Shown: positions 1 through 7,585 of the stretch, one piece after another | Layout: each line of letters begins with the position of its first letter | How positions within the stretch are numbered: the stretch's first letter is position 1 | Position numbers and translations under genes: made by a program | Notes under the pieces: generated by a model | Databases searched by the model: none | Seen by the model: only the letters and a program-made list of their open reading frames with translations | Told to the model about the DNA's origin: nothing | Assembly (NCBI GenBank): GCA_021151825.1 | Contig: JAGKWQ010000008.1 | Coordinates: 124,001 to 188,000 of the forward strand | Reading direction: 5' to 3' | Length of the DNA: 64,000 nucleotides | DNA from: Cellvibrionaceae bacterium | GTDB lineage: Bacteria; Pseudomonadota; Gammaproteobacteria; Pseudomonadales; Cellvibrionaceae

Positions 1-1399
1 TATCGGGCAAATCTACTAACAACGCGCGCTTTCCACGCAATTTTTGTTCTGAGCCGAAACGGCGCTCATCATGTGACACAACCTGCAACGCCACATTAAT
101 AAAAATGCGATTGCCGCGATTTTTATTTTCACGCAAATGAATACTGCCGCCCATACACGCAGCAAGGCCTTTGCAAATTGCCAGTCCGATGCCGTTATGA
201 TCACTCTCCTGCGCTTCAGGGTCATTTTCGCCCGCGACGTTTTTCTCGCTATCGCTAATGATGACTTGCAACTCACCAAAATCATCCTGCTCTTGATGAA
301 AGCGCGCTTCAATAAAGACGTGCTCAATGCGGCTGGCTTTTAAGGTGTGATTCAATAATGTTGCAAGGATTTGATTCAAACGTGCCACATCACCTTTGGC
401 GCGCAACGGCATATTGGGGTCAAACATGTAATAAAGTTCAATGCCTTGCTGATGTGCATCCAGCGTAAAATCCTGCACAAATTTTTCCAGCACACGGCGT
501 AAGTCAAACTCCACTTCTTCCAGCACCAGGGTTTTGGTTGTAATTTTGGAAAAGTCCACCACGTTATTAACCAGATCGATCTGGCGGCCAGCCGCTTTAT
601 TGGCAGTGGTTAATAGCTCGCGGTGATGTTCAGACAGCTGGCTATCATCAATTAATGACAAGGTACTCATTACATCGCTAATAGAAGAGCGAATTTCCTG
701 GCCGAGACTGACCAGAAATTCATTTTTCAATTCGATTTGCGCTTGCGATGTGCGCTTTTCATTTTCCAAACCTTGCGCACGCTCACGCAACGAATAGTGA
801 GCTTCCAGGCGCTCCCAATAAGCAAGCGAGGTTACTTTGCCCTGATGCGACAACATTGTATAAAACACCAGCATAATGCATCCGTACAAAATACCTTCCG
901 CATCGCCTAATAACATCGCGGTAATTGCAGCGGGTATTTGACCAATCGCAAGATACAGCGTTAAAAAATGACGGTAAGGTGCGAACACGTTAGAAACACT
1001 TGAATAAAACACGACTGAATAGAGCCACATCACCAGAGTTTCATCGCGCATTCCTTGCACCCAGGTCAGGGTTACCAGAATAACGCTCCACCAGGCGGCA
1101 CCAAGGCAAGATGCAAAAAAATACTGATTGCGCCAACGCGCTGGTGCGCGAGCATAAAGTGCATCAAAGCGGAATAAATAATAACTGCGCACCAGGGTCA
1201 CTAGTAGCAAGCCGGTTACCAGAACGATAGCGGTGTTGTGTTCTTTTTTTTCGAAATCACCAAAAGTAAGGCAAAGAACGAAAACAAGAAAATTGAGAAT
1301 CAAACCACGACGACTGTACTTGGCCACGCGTGCGTCGGTTTCACGCATAATCGCGCGATCTTTTTGGACTTTGCTGCCGGGAACGAAAAAATGAAACAT
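1..1399 (-). CDS. Degenerate membrane histidine kinase (3' end outside window)
   Basis: This is the N-terminal 466 residues of a sensor-kinase-like membrane protein; the rest lies beyond position 1. The ATG at 1399 directly follows an in-frame TAA two codons upstream. Residues about 32-185 hold several hydrophobic segments (near 33-48, 56-75, 93-113, 123-140, 144-185). A short coiled stretch (195-225) leads to a HisKA-like helix, but the H-box reads SLGQEIRSSI where active kinases have a His: codon 698-700 encodes Gln234. The ATPase-like domain (about 295-440) has lost both N-box asparagines (Thr347, His351) and the G1 glycines (ISDSEKN, 381-387), while the G2 motif GIGLAI (403-408) remains. 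Residues 455-466 (RGKRALLVDLPD) look like the start of a receiver domain, so the protein was probably hybrid. Phosphotransfer activity is unlikely. Family placement is sure; its role is unknown. Confidence 0.8.
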   Translation of the reverse strand, partial: MFHFFVPGSKVQKDRAIMRETDARVAKYSRRGLILNFLVFVLCLTFGDFEKKEHNTAIVLVTGLLLVTLVRSYYLFRFDALYARAPARWRNQYFFASCLGAAWWSVILVTLTWVQGMRDETLVMWLYSVVFYSSVSNVFAPYRHFLTLYLAIGQIPAAITAMLLGDAEGILYGCIMLVFYTMLSHQGKVTSLAYWERLEAHYSLRERAQGLENEKRTSQAQIELKNEFLVSLGQEIRSSISDVMSTLSLIDDSQLSEHHRELLTTANKAAGRQIDLVNNVVDFSKITTKTLVLEEVEFDLRRVLEKFVQDFTLDAHQQGIELYYMFDPNMPLRAKGDVARLNQILATLLNHTLKASRIEHVFIEARFHQEQDDFGELQVIISDSEKNVAGENDPEAQESDHNGIGLAICKGLAACMGGSIHLRENKNRGNRIFINVALQVVSHDERRFGSEQKLRGKRALLVDLPD

Positions 1400-1452
1400 A
1401 GCTTACTCAGTAAAAAGTTTGCTTGATTATTGTGATAAGTCGTCCGGAGCTG

Positions 1453-1650
1453 TTACCCCAGCAAATGCACAAAAACTTCTTTAATCACAAATACCATAAT
1501 CGCAAATCCCAATACGCCGAATAATACGAAGGTACCGAATTTTCCTGCATTGGATTTTTTTGCCAGATCCCACACGATAAAAAACATAAAAATAATCAGC
1601 CCGCCGCCACAAATGTACATAGCCAGGCTTTCAAATTGCTCCATAGTCAT
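1453..1650 (-). CDS. DUF2788 small membrane protein
   Basis: A 65-residue protein with two hydrophobic segments (about 10-28 and 39-62) separated by a short basic loop (DLAKKSNAGKFG). Composition, length and the IVWDLAKKS pattern match the DUF2788 family as I remember it from Pseudomonas-type genomes, where it is a conserved inner-membrane protein without a known function. It lies downstream of etfBA on the same strand, but the strong terminator at 1822-1848 separates them, so it probably has its own promoter in 1651-1820. A short SD-like GGCGAC precedes the start. Confidence 0.7.
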   Translation of the reverse strand: MTMEQFESLAMYICGGGLIIFMFFIVWDLAKKSNAGKFGTFVLFGVLGFAIMVFVIKEVFVHLLG

Positions 1651-1821
1651 CGTCGATGTCGCCTTAAAAATTAGGTAGCTCTGCCTTCAAGGACCTTAGG
1701 TTAGGAAACTTACTCAAAACCTTAGCAGGTCCCCAAGCCAGAAGGGAAAATCGGGGCGCCATTCTAACGAAAAGCCGGATTCAAGTTTAGCGTTAATGCG
1801 AGTATTCCGTTGGCTGAAAAC

Positions 1822-1848
1822 AAAAAAGCCACCGTTCTGGTGGCTTTT
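1822..1848 (-). terminator. Intrinsic terminator of etfBA
   Basis: The 10-bp perfect stem AAAAGCCACC (1824-1833) / GGTGGCTTTT (1839-1848) has a 5-nt loop. Read on the minus strand it ends in a run of T, ten bases past the etfA stop codon. Confidence 0.85.
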
Positions 1849-1857
1849 AAGGGATTT

Positions 1858-2799
1858 TTACAATTGCGTTATGAGCTCCGGTAACACATCAAACAAATCG
1901 GCAACCAAGCCATAATCCGCCACATCAAAAATCGGCGCATCCGGGTCGCTGTTGATGGCGACTACCACCCGCGACTCGCTCATCCCTGCCAAATGCTGCA
2001 CAGCCCCCGAAATACCCACGGCAATATAAAGCTCGGGCGCAACAACCTTACCGGTTTGCCCTACTTGCATATCGTTAGCTACAAAACCGGCATCTACCGC
2101 AGCACGAGAGGCACCAACCGCAGCTCCCAGCTTGTCCGCAAGGCGGTACAGCAAATCGAAGTTAGCGCGATTCTGTAAGCCCCTGCCACCAGAAACCACC
2201 ACTCGGGCAGCCGTCAACTCCGGCCGCTCCAGTGCAACGGGTTCCTCGCTGACCAAGCGACTCTGAATTTGACCGACAGGACCGGGAACAACCCGCTTAC
2301 TCGCCGATCCCTCTCCTGAAACAACAGCAGTGAATGCGCTGGCACGAATGCCCAGCAATTTTTGGGTTTGCTCGGTGTACACGCTGGCAATAGCGCTACC
2401 CGCGTAAATTGGTCGCTGAAAGCGATTGGGGCCATCAACAGCAATCACATCAGTGATTGGTTGGTTATCCAGTAAAGCTGCCAGACGAGGCAGAAGGTTT
2501 TTGCCAAATGAATTGGAGGCGATAAATACGTAGCTATAAGTGGAAGCCAAGCCCGCCAACCACGGAGCCAAGGTTTCAGCTTGCGCATCAGGTGATGAAT
2601 CCGGGCAAATAACCTGCGCAACACCCGGCACTGAAAGGGCTGCATCGATCTGAGCCTGACCACAGGCACATAACACCAAATCGCAGTCTAGCGGTAGATA
2701 CTGACGCAACGCAGTAACGGCTCCCAATACCCTGGCATTGGCGCTACCTAAATCATTTTCAGCAGGCTCCAGAATGACTAATACGTTGGCATTATTCAT
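1858..2799 (-). CDS. etfA: Electron transfer flavoprotein, alpha subunit
   Basis: EtfA (FixB) is the FAD-binding subunit of the soluble heterodimer that carries electrons from acyl-CoA and other dehydrogenases to ETF-quinone oxidoreductase. The 313-residue length is normal. Residues 1-190 form the N-terminal alpha/beta domain. The C-terminal FAD domain is clear: VVSGGRGLQN (201-210), then GASRAAVDAG, QVGQTGKVV, YIAVGISGAVQHLAGM and AINSDPDAPIF in the expected order. The start ATG overlaps the etfB stop by 4 nt (ATGA), showing translational coupling. ETF-quinone oxidoreductase is not in this window. Confidence 0.97.
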   Translation of the reverse strand: MNNANVLVILEPAENDLGSANARVLGAVTALRQYLPLDCDLVLCACGQAQIDAALSVPGVAQVICPDSSPDAQAETLAPWLAGLASTYSYVFIASNSFGKNLLPRLAALLDNQPITDVIAVDGPNRFQRPIYAGSAIASVYTEQTQKLLGIRASAFTAVVSGEGSASKRVVPGPVGQIQSRLVSEEPVALERPELTAARVVVSGGRGLQNRANFDLLYRLADKLGAAVGASRAAVDAGFVANDMQVGQTGKVVAPELYIAVGISGAVQHLAGMSESRVVVAINSDPDAPIFDVADYGLVADLFDVLPELITQL

Positions 2800-3545
2800 A
2801 AGACGCGCGCCTCCGTGCGCAGTTTTTCCAATAATTCAGTGACTGACAGAACTTTAACTCCAGCCGGACGTGGTCTGGGGATCGTCAAAGACTCAGTGAT
2901 AACCCGCAACCCCAAGGTTACGCTCAGGTCGGCCGGGGTCAGTGTAACGAGTGGTTTCTGGCGTGCTTTGATGATATTAGGCATAGTGGGAAAACGCGGC
3001 TGGTTCAGGCGCAAGTCTGTCGAAATAACAGCGGGAAGACTTAACGCCAGGGTTTGCAGCCCACCATCCAGTTCACGTGTTACATGAACTTTATCCCCCA
3101 TTAAACTGATTTTAGAAGCAAAAGTTCCCTGGGGATAATTGCATAATGCCGCCAGCATTTGGCCAGTTTGGTTGTTGTCTCCATCAATAGACTGTTTACC
3201 CAGTAGAATCAATTGCGGCTCTTCTTGCATCACCACTGCTTTTAACAATTTGGCAATTAATAAAGGCTCAAGAGGTTCATCAGTATTGATATGGATGGCT
3301 CTATCTGCCCCCAGTGCCAACGCCGCACGCAATTGTTCCTGGACAACTGCTGGCCCCGCACTGACCACAACAACGTCCGAAGCAGCACCCTGCTCTTTCA
3401 AGCGTATTGCTTCTTCAACAGCGATTTCACAAAAGGGGTTTATCGACATTTTGGCAGCGGCAATATTCATTCCGCTGCCATCAGTAAGAGGGCGTACGCG
3501 GACACTCGGGTCCACTACACGCTTGATCGCAACTAATATTTTCAC
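2796..3545 (-). CDS. etfB: Electron transfer flavoprotein, beta subunit
   Basis: EtfB (FixA), 249 residues, is the AMP-binding partner of EtfA. The N-terminus MKILVAIKRVVDPSVRVRP and the central LILLGKQSIDGDNNQTGQML (about 120-139) are family hallmarks; the latter is the nucleotide-binding and partner-contact region. The C-terminal arm ends near LRTEARVL. Translation starts at GTG (3543-3545), preceded by AAGGA eight bases upstream, and no ATG fits better. It is the first gene of the etfBA operon. The promoter should lie in 3546-3720, the divergent region shared with the lipoprotein gene at 3770. Confidence 0.97.
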   Translation of the reverse strand: MKILVAIKRVVDPSVRVRPLTDGSGMNIAAAKMSINPFCEIAVEEAIRLKEQGAASDVVVVSAGPAVVQEQLRAALALGADRAIHINTDEPLEPLLIAKLLKAVVMQEEPQLILLGKQSIDGDNNQTGQMLAALCNYPQGTFASKISLMGDKVHVTRELDGGLQTLALSLPAVISTDLRLNQPRFPTMPNIIKARQKPLVTLTPADLSVTLGLRVITESLTIPRPRPAGVKVLSVTELLEKLRTEARVL

Positions 3546-3769
3546 AACTCATTCCTTGTGATAGCAGGTATGTCCCCTACTATTCAGTCATTATTCAAAA
3601 AAGTAGATTGGGTAAACGGCGCCAGCGATAAATGTGCCGCTCAAGAATTATAACCAGCCAATAGCAATTTCGCTGCTATTCAAATGCATAACTGGACGCC
3701 AGCGACTGGTTCGCGCACAATTTGCGCCCTTTATTTAGCCTTATTCGTCCATGTCTGCGGAATTGTCTT

Positions 3770-4498
3770 ATGCGTATCACCAAAGTTACCACTATTGCCG
3801 TCCTCTGCTTGTTCCTTACAGCGTGCGTATCATCGCTCCTGATCGGCAATCAACTTCAAAGCAAACTTATGTGGTCATTTTTGAAGCCCCTGGTCGGGTT
3901 TGATCCTAATGAGGTAAACCTTTTTGAAACCCCTATGGTTAAGGATCGTATGACTAAACTGTTGGGTGATAAATACGAACCAACCATGAAGCTTTTACGT
4001 ACAGCGCAAACGATTCAACAAGAAGGTGCTCTGTTTTATGTTGCATCACGTTATGCCCCTGCTCAAGTACAAGCTATCACCGACAAAGCGGGAATGATTT
4101 GGAATGCCGACACCAACCAAATGGCCGTTATGCTTATTAAAGATGGCACCCCGCAAATTTTCTCGGAACAAATAGACGGCGCTAAAGAAAAAATCACGCC
4201 AATGCTCCCTAAAGAATTGCAAACCGCTTATGACAAAGCCCAGGCACTCAAAGAAACGCTAAACGAAAAACAAAAAGCACTGGAGGATGCACAGAAAATT
4301 ATTGAGAACCCTTTAGAAGCAACAGGTGAGGCGGTTAAACAGAAAATTGATTCCAAGGTTCAACAGACTCAGGACGAAGCAAAACAAAAAATGACCGACA
4401 AGATTGAAAGCGTTACACCACCGCTTCTCGACCAGGAGCAATTGGAGCTTGATGAGGCACTCAAAAAAGAAGCGAATGAGCATAAGGAGAAAAAATAA
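3770..4498 (+). CDS. Predicted lipoprotein with C-terminal coiled coil, unknown function
   Basis: I do not recognise the family. The 242-residue product starts with a lipoprotein signal (MRITKVTTIAVLCLFLTAC); the lipobox LTAC puts the modified Cys at residue 19, and the following VSS, without Asp at +2, predicts outer-membrane sorting. Residues 25-135 look globular. From about 140 onward the sequence is rich in Lys, Glu and Gln with heptad-like spacing (KEKITPMLPKELQTAYDKAQ onward), predicting long helices or a coiled coil to the C-terminus. An in-frame TTG at 3722 gives a 16-residue extension, but it would spoil the signal peptide, so ATG 3770 is chosen. Confidence 0.75.
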   Translation: MRITKVTTIAVLCLFLTACVSSLLIGNQLQSKLMWSFLKPLVGFDPNEVNLFETPMVKDRMTKLLGDKYEPTMKLLRTAQTIQQEGALFYVASRYAPAQVQAITDKAGMIWNADTNQMAVMLIKDGTPQIFSEQIDGAKEKITPMLPKELQTAYDKAQALKETLNEKQKALEDAQKIIENPLEATGEAVKQKIDSKVQQTQDEAKQKMTDKIESVTPPLLDQEQLELDEALKKEANEHKEKK

Positions 4499-4610
4499 CC
4501 GTTCCGGGACCAGTAACGCATAAAGCAAACAAATACAGTAGATTATTCCCAATCAATAAGTTAAATTGAAACAAATGATGTTTCAAAAACAACAGGGGCT
4601 TTTTATTAAA

Positions 4611-4673
4611 GGTTCCTGTTATCAAGGATTCCTGCCATCAAGAATGTTGATTATCAAAAATTTCTGTTAACCA
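4611..4673 (+). repeat. Degenerate 16-bp tandem repeat, about four units
   Basis: Four consecutive units of 15-16 bp (4611-4625, 4626-4641, 4642-4657, 4658-4673) share the pattern GRtTcCTGttATCAA. They lie in the intergenic space between two orphan envelope genes, 40 bp before the second one's start. Function unknown. A second structure, the inverted repeat TTGAAAC / GTTTCAA (4566-4586), lies just upstream. Confidence 0.45.
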
Positions 4674-4712
4674 ACAGCATCTGTAAAAAAACAACAAGGA
4701 ATAAGGAAAAAT

Positions 4713-5246
4713 ATGTTGTTAATTAAAAACGTTGTTTTTATTGTGAGTGGATTTTTTTTGGGGATTTTTGCAACCCTGTACTGGACTAATAATAACAATC
4801 AAAACCAGAAAAGTGAGCCTGCCGCGTTTAATAAAGAAATTATCAGCCAAAAAATAAATATACCCATCCAGGATGGAAAATATATTGTCTCTTCCGATGA
4901 GCTAAGGCTGCTGCTGACAGATGTTGTCCGCACAGAGCTAAGCACTTATTTATCCGCACACCCACCCACCGAAAAATCAAAAAATATTGATCGAGCCGTC
5001 AATGCGAATGCGCGTGAAATCATGAACGAGCCAACCAAAAAAGCTTATGAAACTGCAGCAACGGTTTTAGATGATGTTATTGCAACCGGCGGATTCGATG
5101 CCTATTCAGCCAAAGAATTTATTGATCGTTTGAATCCTTTACCGCACGACAAAGCAATGGAACTAAGGGCTAGACATATGGATGCAGTCAATCGCGGCCT
5201 AATGAACTCGCCTTATCCACCAGAGGAATTTTTAAATCAAGAGTGA
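4713..5246 (+). CDS. Membrane-anchored periplasmic protein, unknown function
   Basis: Family not recognised. The 177-residue product has one N-terminal hydrophobic anchor (about 5-24, IKNVVFIVSGFFLGIFATLY) followed by a polar Asn/Gln-rich linker (26-45), which predicts a single-pass inner-membrane protein with a periplasmic domain. The domain (55-175) is helical in character, with acidic and charged blocks and a Pro-rich end (NSPYPPEEFLNQE). It contains no cysteines, so no disulfides or metal-thiolate site. AAGGAATAAGGAAAA upstream of ATG 4713 is a good ribosome binding site. It sits among other orphan envelope genes. Confidence 0.7.
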   Translation: MLLIKNVVFIVSGFFLGIFATLYWTNNNNQNQKSEPAAFNKEIISQKINIPIQDGKYIVSSDELRLLLTDVVRTELSTYLSAHPPTEKSKNIDRAVNANAREIMNEPTKKAYETAATVLDDVIATGGFDAYSAKEFIDRLNPLPHDKAMELRARHMDAVNRGLMNSPYPPEEFLNQE

Positions 5247-5342
5247 TTTTCAAAAGCCAGAATTTTTCATACTTCACATTGTTGAAGCTGGAAAATATAG
5301 TAGTAAAGATGAGTTTAATTAATTTTATTTAAGGATAGTAAT

Positions 5343-5729
5343 ATGATTCGTAGTTCTGTTTTTAAAAAACTGTCGGCTTTAACGTTTTTATCATGCGCCA
5401 TTATTACTAGTGGGCACGCAGTAGCAGGTTCAAAAGTAACCCAAACTGTTACAGCAAACCCTACTTATATCTTTGGAAATCTCGCTGATGCCAGAAATTC
5501 AGCGGATACCATGCAAATGCTGGAAATTCTGGATTATGGCACTTACGTATACATTTCAGGTGTTATGATCAGTGGCAGCATGGCTGGTTGCATGACTACC
5601 AATGCAGTAGCTATGGAACAATTGCGTAACGCCAGATCTGATTCTCAAGTGAGAGCCAACATTTCCAGCGGCACATGCAACAATGTGTATGTTGCCAACT
5701 CATCCAGACATGCACCAAAGAATCCATAA
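5343..5729 (+). CDS. Small secreted protein, unknown function
   Basis: Family not recognised. The 128-residue product has a classical Sec signal peptide (Lys9-Lys10, then a hydrophobic core, ending near SGHAVAG, cleavage around residue 28). The mature part of about 100 residues is rich in Ser, Ala, Asn and Thr. It has two cysteines, at GCMTT and GTCNN, that could form one disulfide. There is no transmembrane segment after the signal, so it is periplasmic or exported. AAGGATAGTAAT precedes the ATG. A perfect 12-bp terminator follows ten bases after the stop, so this is a stand-alone transcription unit or the end of one. Confidence 0.7.
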   Translation: MIRSSVFKKLSALTFLSCAIITSGHAVAGSKVTQTVTANPTYIFGNLADARNSADTMQMLEILDYGTYVYISGVMISGSMAGCMTTNAVAMEQLRNARSDSQVRANISSGTCNNVYVANSSRHAPKNP

Positions 5730-5738
5730 TTGTTAATA

Positions 5739-5775
5739 AATCATGCAGCAAATTGCTGCATGATTTTGTTTTTTC
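5739..5775 (+). terminator. Intrinsic terminator after the small secreted protein gene
   Basis: A perfect 12-bp stem AATCATGCAGCA (5739-5750) / TGCTGCATGATT (5754-5765) with a 3-nt loop is followed by TTGTTTTTT. Confidence 0.9.
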
Positions 5776-5860
5776 TATTTTGCAAAAAATTGCTTCCCTC
5801 CCCAACCAGTACCGGATATAACACCAGTATTTCCCTGAACGCCCCAAATAGGAAAGCACT

Positions 5861-6619
5861 GTGGAATTTGCACTGGAAACGCTTCTGTTTTTATTCTTTG
5901 CCGCTGCTATTGCAGGTTTCCTGGACACACTTGCCGGCGGTGGTGGCCTCATTACTGTTCCCGCATTGGTAGTAGCTGGGGTTCCCCCTTTAACAGCACT
6001 GGGCACGAACAAATTACAAAGTTCAATTGGCTCGGGAACTGCCAGCTTCTTATTATTCAAACGTAAAAAAATTCATTGGCCAGAAATAAAAGTACTGATG
6101 TTAATGGCTTTTAGCGGCTCCATTATTGGCAGTGTATTAGTGCAATTTATTGATACCAAAGCCTTGGGGTTTATTATCCCTTTAGTATTAATCATTATTG
6201 CTGCCTATTTTATTGCAGCTCCCTATCTGAAACTGGAAACAGAACAGCCTCGCGTTTCCGACAGTACTTATAAAAATATTATTATTCCAGCCATAGGTGC
6301 TTATGACGGCATGTTCGGCCCAGGTACCGGATCATTTTTAGCAGTATCGGGTGTCAGCTTACGCGCTCTGGAATTAATTAAGGCAACAGCCACCGCTAAA
6401 CCACTGAATTTTGCGACCAATATAGCATCGCTACTGGTTTTTATTGCCGCTGGAAAAGTTATGTGGGTTGCAGGGTTTGCGATGATGGTTGGCCAAATGT
6501 TGGGGGCATGGTTAGGGTCACACTACCTGTTTAAGGTCAATCCCAAAATGCTGAGGATACTGATTGTTACAATGTGTTTAATTATGTTGGGGCAATATTG
6601 CTACAAGCAATTTGCCTAA
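5861..6619 (+). CDS. TSUP (TauE/SafE) family membrane transporter
   Basis: A 252-residue polytopic membrane protein of the sulfite exporter TauE/SafE (TSUP) family, which exports or moves small organosulfur or sulfur oxyanions. The N-terminal signature GFLDTLAGGGGLITVPAL (about 19-36) and the repeated half-site GAYDGMFGPGTGSFL (about 145-159) are the two inverted TSUP repeats. About eight hydrophobic helices can be drawn. Start is GTG 5861 with AGGA nine bases upstream. The neighbours do not reveal the substrate, so no substrate is claimed. Confidence 0.9.
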   Translation: MEFALETLLFLFFAAAIAGFLDTLAGGGGLITVPALVVAGVPPLTALGTNKLQSSIGSGTASFLLFKRKKIHWPEIKVLMLMAFSGSIIGSVLVQFIDTKALGFIIPLVLIIIAAYFIAAPYLKLETEQPRVSDSTYKNIIIPAIGAYDGMFGPGTGSFLAVSGVSLRALELIKATATAKPLNFATNIASLLVFIAAGKVMWVAGFAMMVGQMLGAWLGSHYLFKVNPKMLRILIVTMCLIMLGQYCYKQFA

Positions 6620-6652
6620 GGCACATTCACTAATAATATCCAGAGGTTGTGT

Positions 6653-7072
6653 ATGAGCGGTTCTGCGCAAATCACCACTCGATCCATATTAATCCTGCTC
6701 AGCATATCTCTTCATGCGTGTGTAGTAGTCACGCCTAAAAAAGTGGCTAACTATGATAAAAAATGCAAAGTGGCGACCCAAAAAATCGAACTCACATTAG
6801 AACAAGCGCAAACCTACAACGATTTACATTGCACCAATGGCGATTGCACCCTGGATTTTGCCCAGGCACTTATAGAATCTGCGTTTACAACTGCCAGCAG
6901 TGCAATCGCGTCAGGGTCAGTGGCAATAGTGGGCAATACACTTTATTGGCTGGAAAGCCAGGGCGAATGCCCCAACAAAGTTCAATCTGAACAACACCCG
7001 CCGAACAAGCAACCACTACAGCAAGATGAAAAATATTTCATCACAGAAGAAATAGTAAAGGCTAAATCCTGA
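6653..7072 (+). CDS. Predicted small lipoprotein, unknown function
   Basis: Family not recognised. The 139-residue protein begins with a basic N-terminus and a hydrophobic stretch (11-20) ending in LHAC, a plausible but non-ideal lipobox (His at -2) with Cys23. The mature part has four further cysteines (YDKKCK, LHCTNGDCTLD, GECPNK), possibly two disulfides, and a hydrophobic Ala/Ser-rich stretch (about 80-105) that could pack into a membrane. An in-frame GTG at 6647 is two codons upstream; ATG 6653 is preferred. The 3' end overlaps the convergent RNA methyltransferase gene by 11 bp. Confidence 0.65.
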   Translation: MSGSAQITTRSILILLSISLHACVVVTPKKVANYDKKCKVATQKIELTLEQAQTYNDLHCTNGDCTLDFAQALIESAFTTASSAIASGSVAIVGNTLYWLESQGECPNKVQSEQHPPNKQPLQQDEKYFITEEIVKAKS

Positions 7073-7565
7073 TTTTATTATTTACATCCCGATTCTCAGC
7101 GATGGGTCGCTGTTCAATTACTGCCCTGCCCGATTTACACATCCGATCATAAAGAACAACGTGCACAGTTGCAGCCAGATTCATACAACCAACGGTGGGA
7201 ATATAAACAACATGATCGCAACGCTCCAGGATCTCATTTTTTAGTGAGCCATCTTCCGGACCGAAAATATAATACGCATTTTCCGGATGCGTAAAATCCA
7301 TTAATGGTATCGCCCCTTCAATCAACTCAATGGCAACCAGCTTGGCACCCGCTATCGGCGCATCGGGTAAATTTTCCACGTGCATTAACGGAATTTTGCT
7401 TTGTGCATTTTTTGTATCAGTTGCAAATTTGCGGGCGCGCTCAAAACGTACACCGGAGTAAAAAACAGCATCTGCCTCATAACATCCCGCTGCACGCATC
7501 ACCATGCCTACATTTGTGGGACTTTTGGGATTGACCAGACCAATATAAGCAGAAGGTTTTTGCAT
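7062..7565 (-). CDS. TrmH/SpoU-type RNA 2'-O-methyltransferase
   Basis: A 167-residue SPOUT methyltransferase with only the catalytic trefoil-knot domain. Motif 1, NPKSPTNVGMVMRAAGCY (about 13-30), carries the catalytic Asn-Arg pair. Motif 2 is YYIFGPEDGSL, and motif 3, YIPTVGCMNLAATVHVVLYDR, forms the SAM-binding knot. The N-terminal RNA-binding domain of larger SpoU enzymes is absent, as in YibK-size proteins, but the sequence is not close enough to TrmL to name it. It lies 20 nt downstream of nspC on the same strand and is probably cotranscribed. RNA target unknown. Confidence 0.88.
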   Translation of the reverse strand: MQKPSAYIGLVNPKSPTNVGMVMRAAGCYEADAVFYSGVRFERARKFATDTKNAQSKIPLMHVENLPDAPIAGAKLVAIELIEGAIPLMDFTHPENAYYIFGPEDGSLKNEILERCDHVVYIPTVGCMNLAATVHVVLYDRMCKSGRAVIEQRPIAENRDVNNKIRI

Positions 7566-7585
7566 GTGAGGTTACTCGTTAAAAA

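Noticed and set aside
3722..3769. Upstream TTG extension of the lipoprotein at 3770
   Set aside because: It would place 16 residues before a well-formed lipoprotein signal; the start at ATG 3770 fits.
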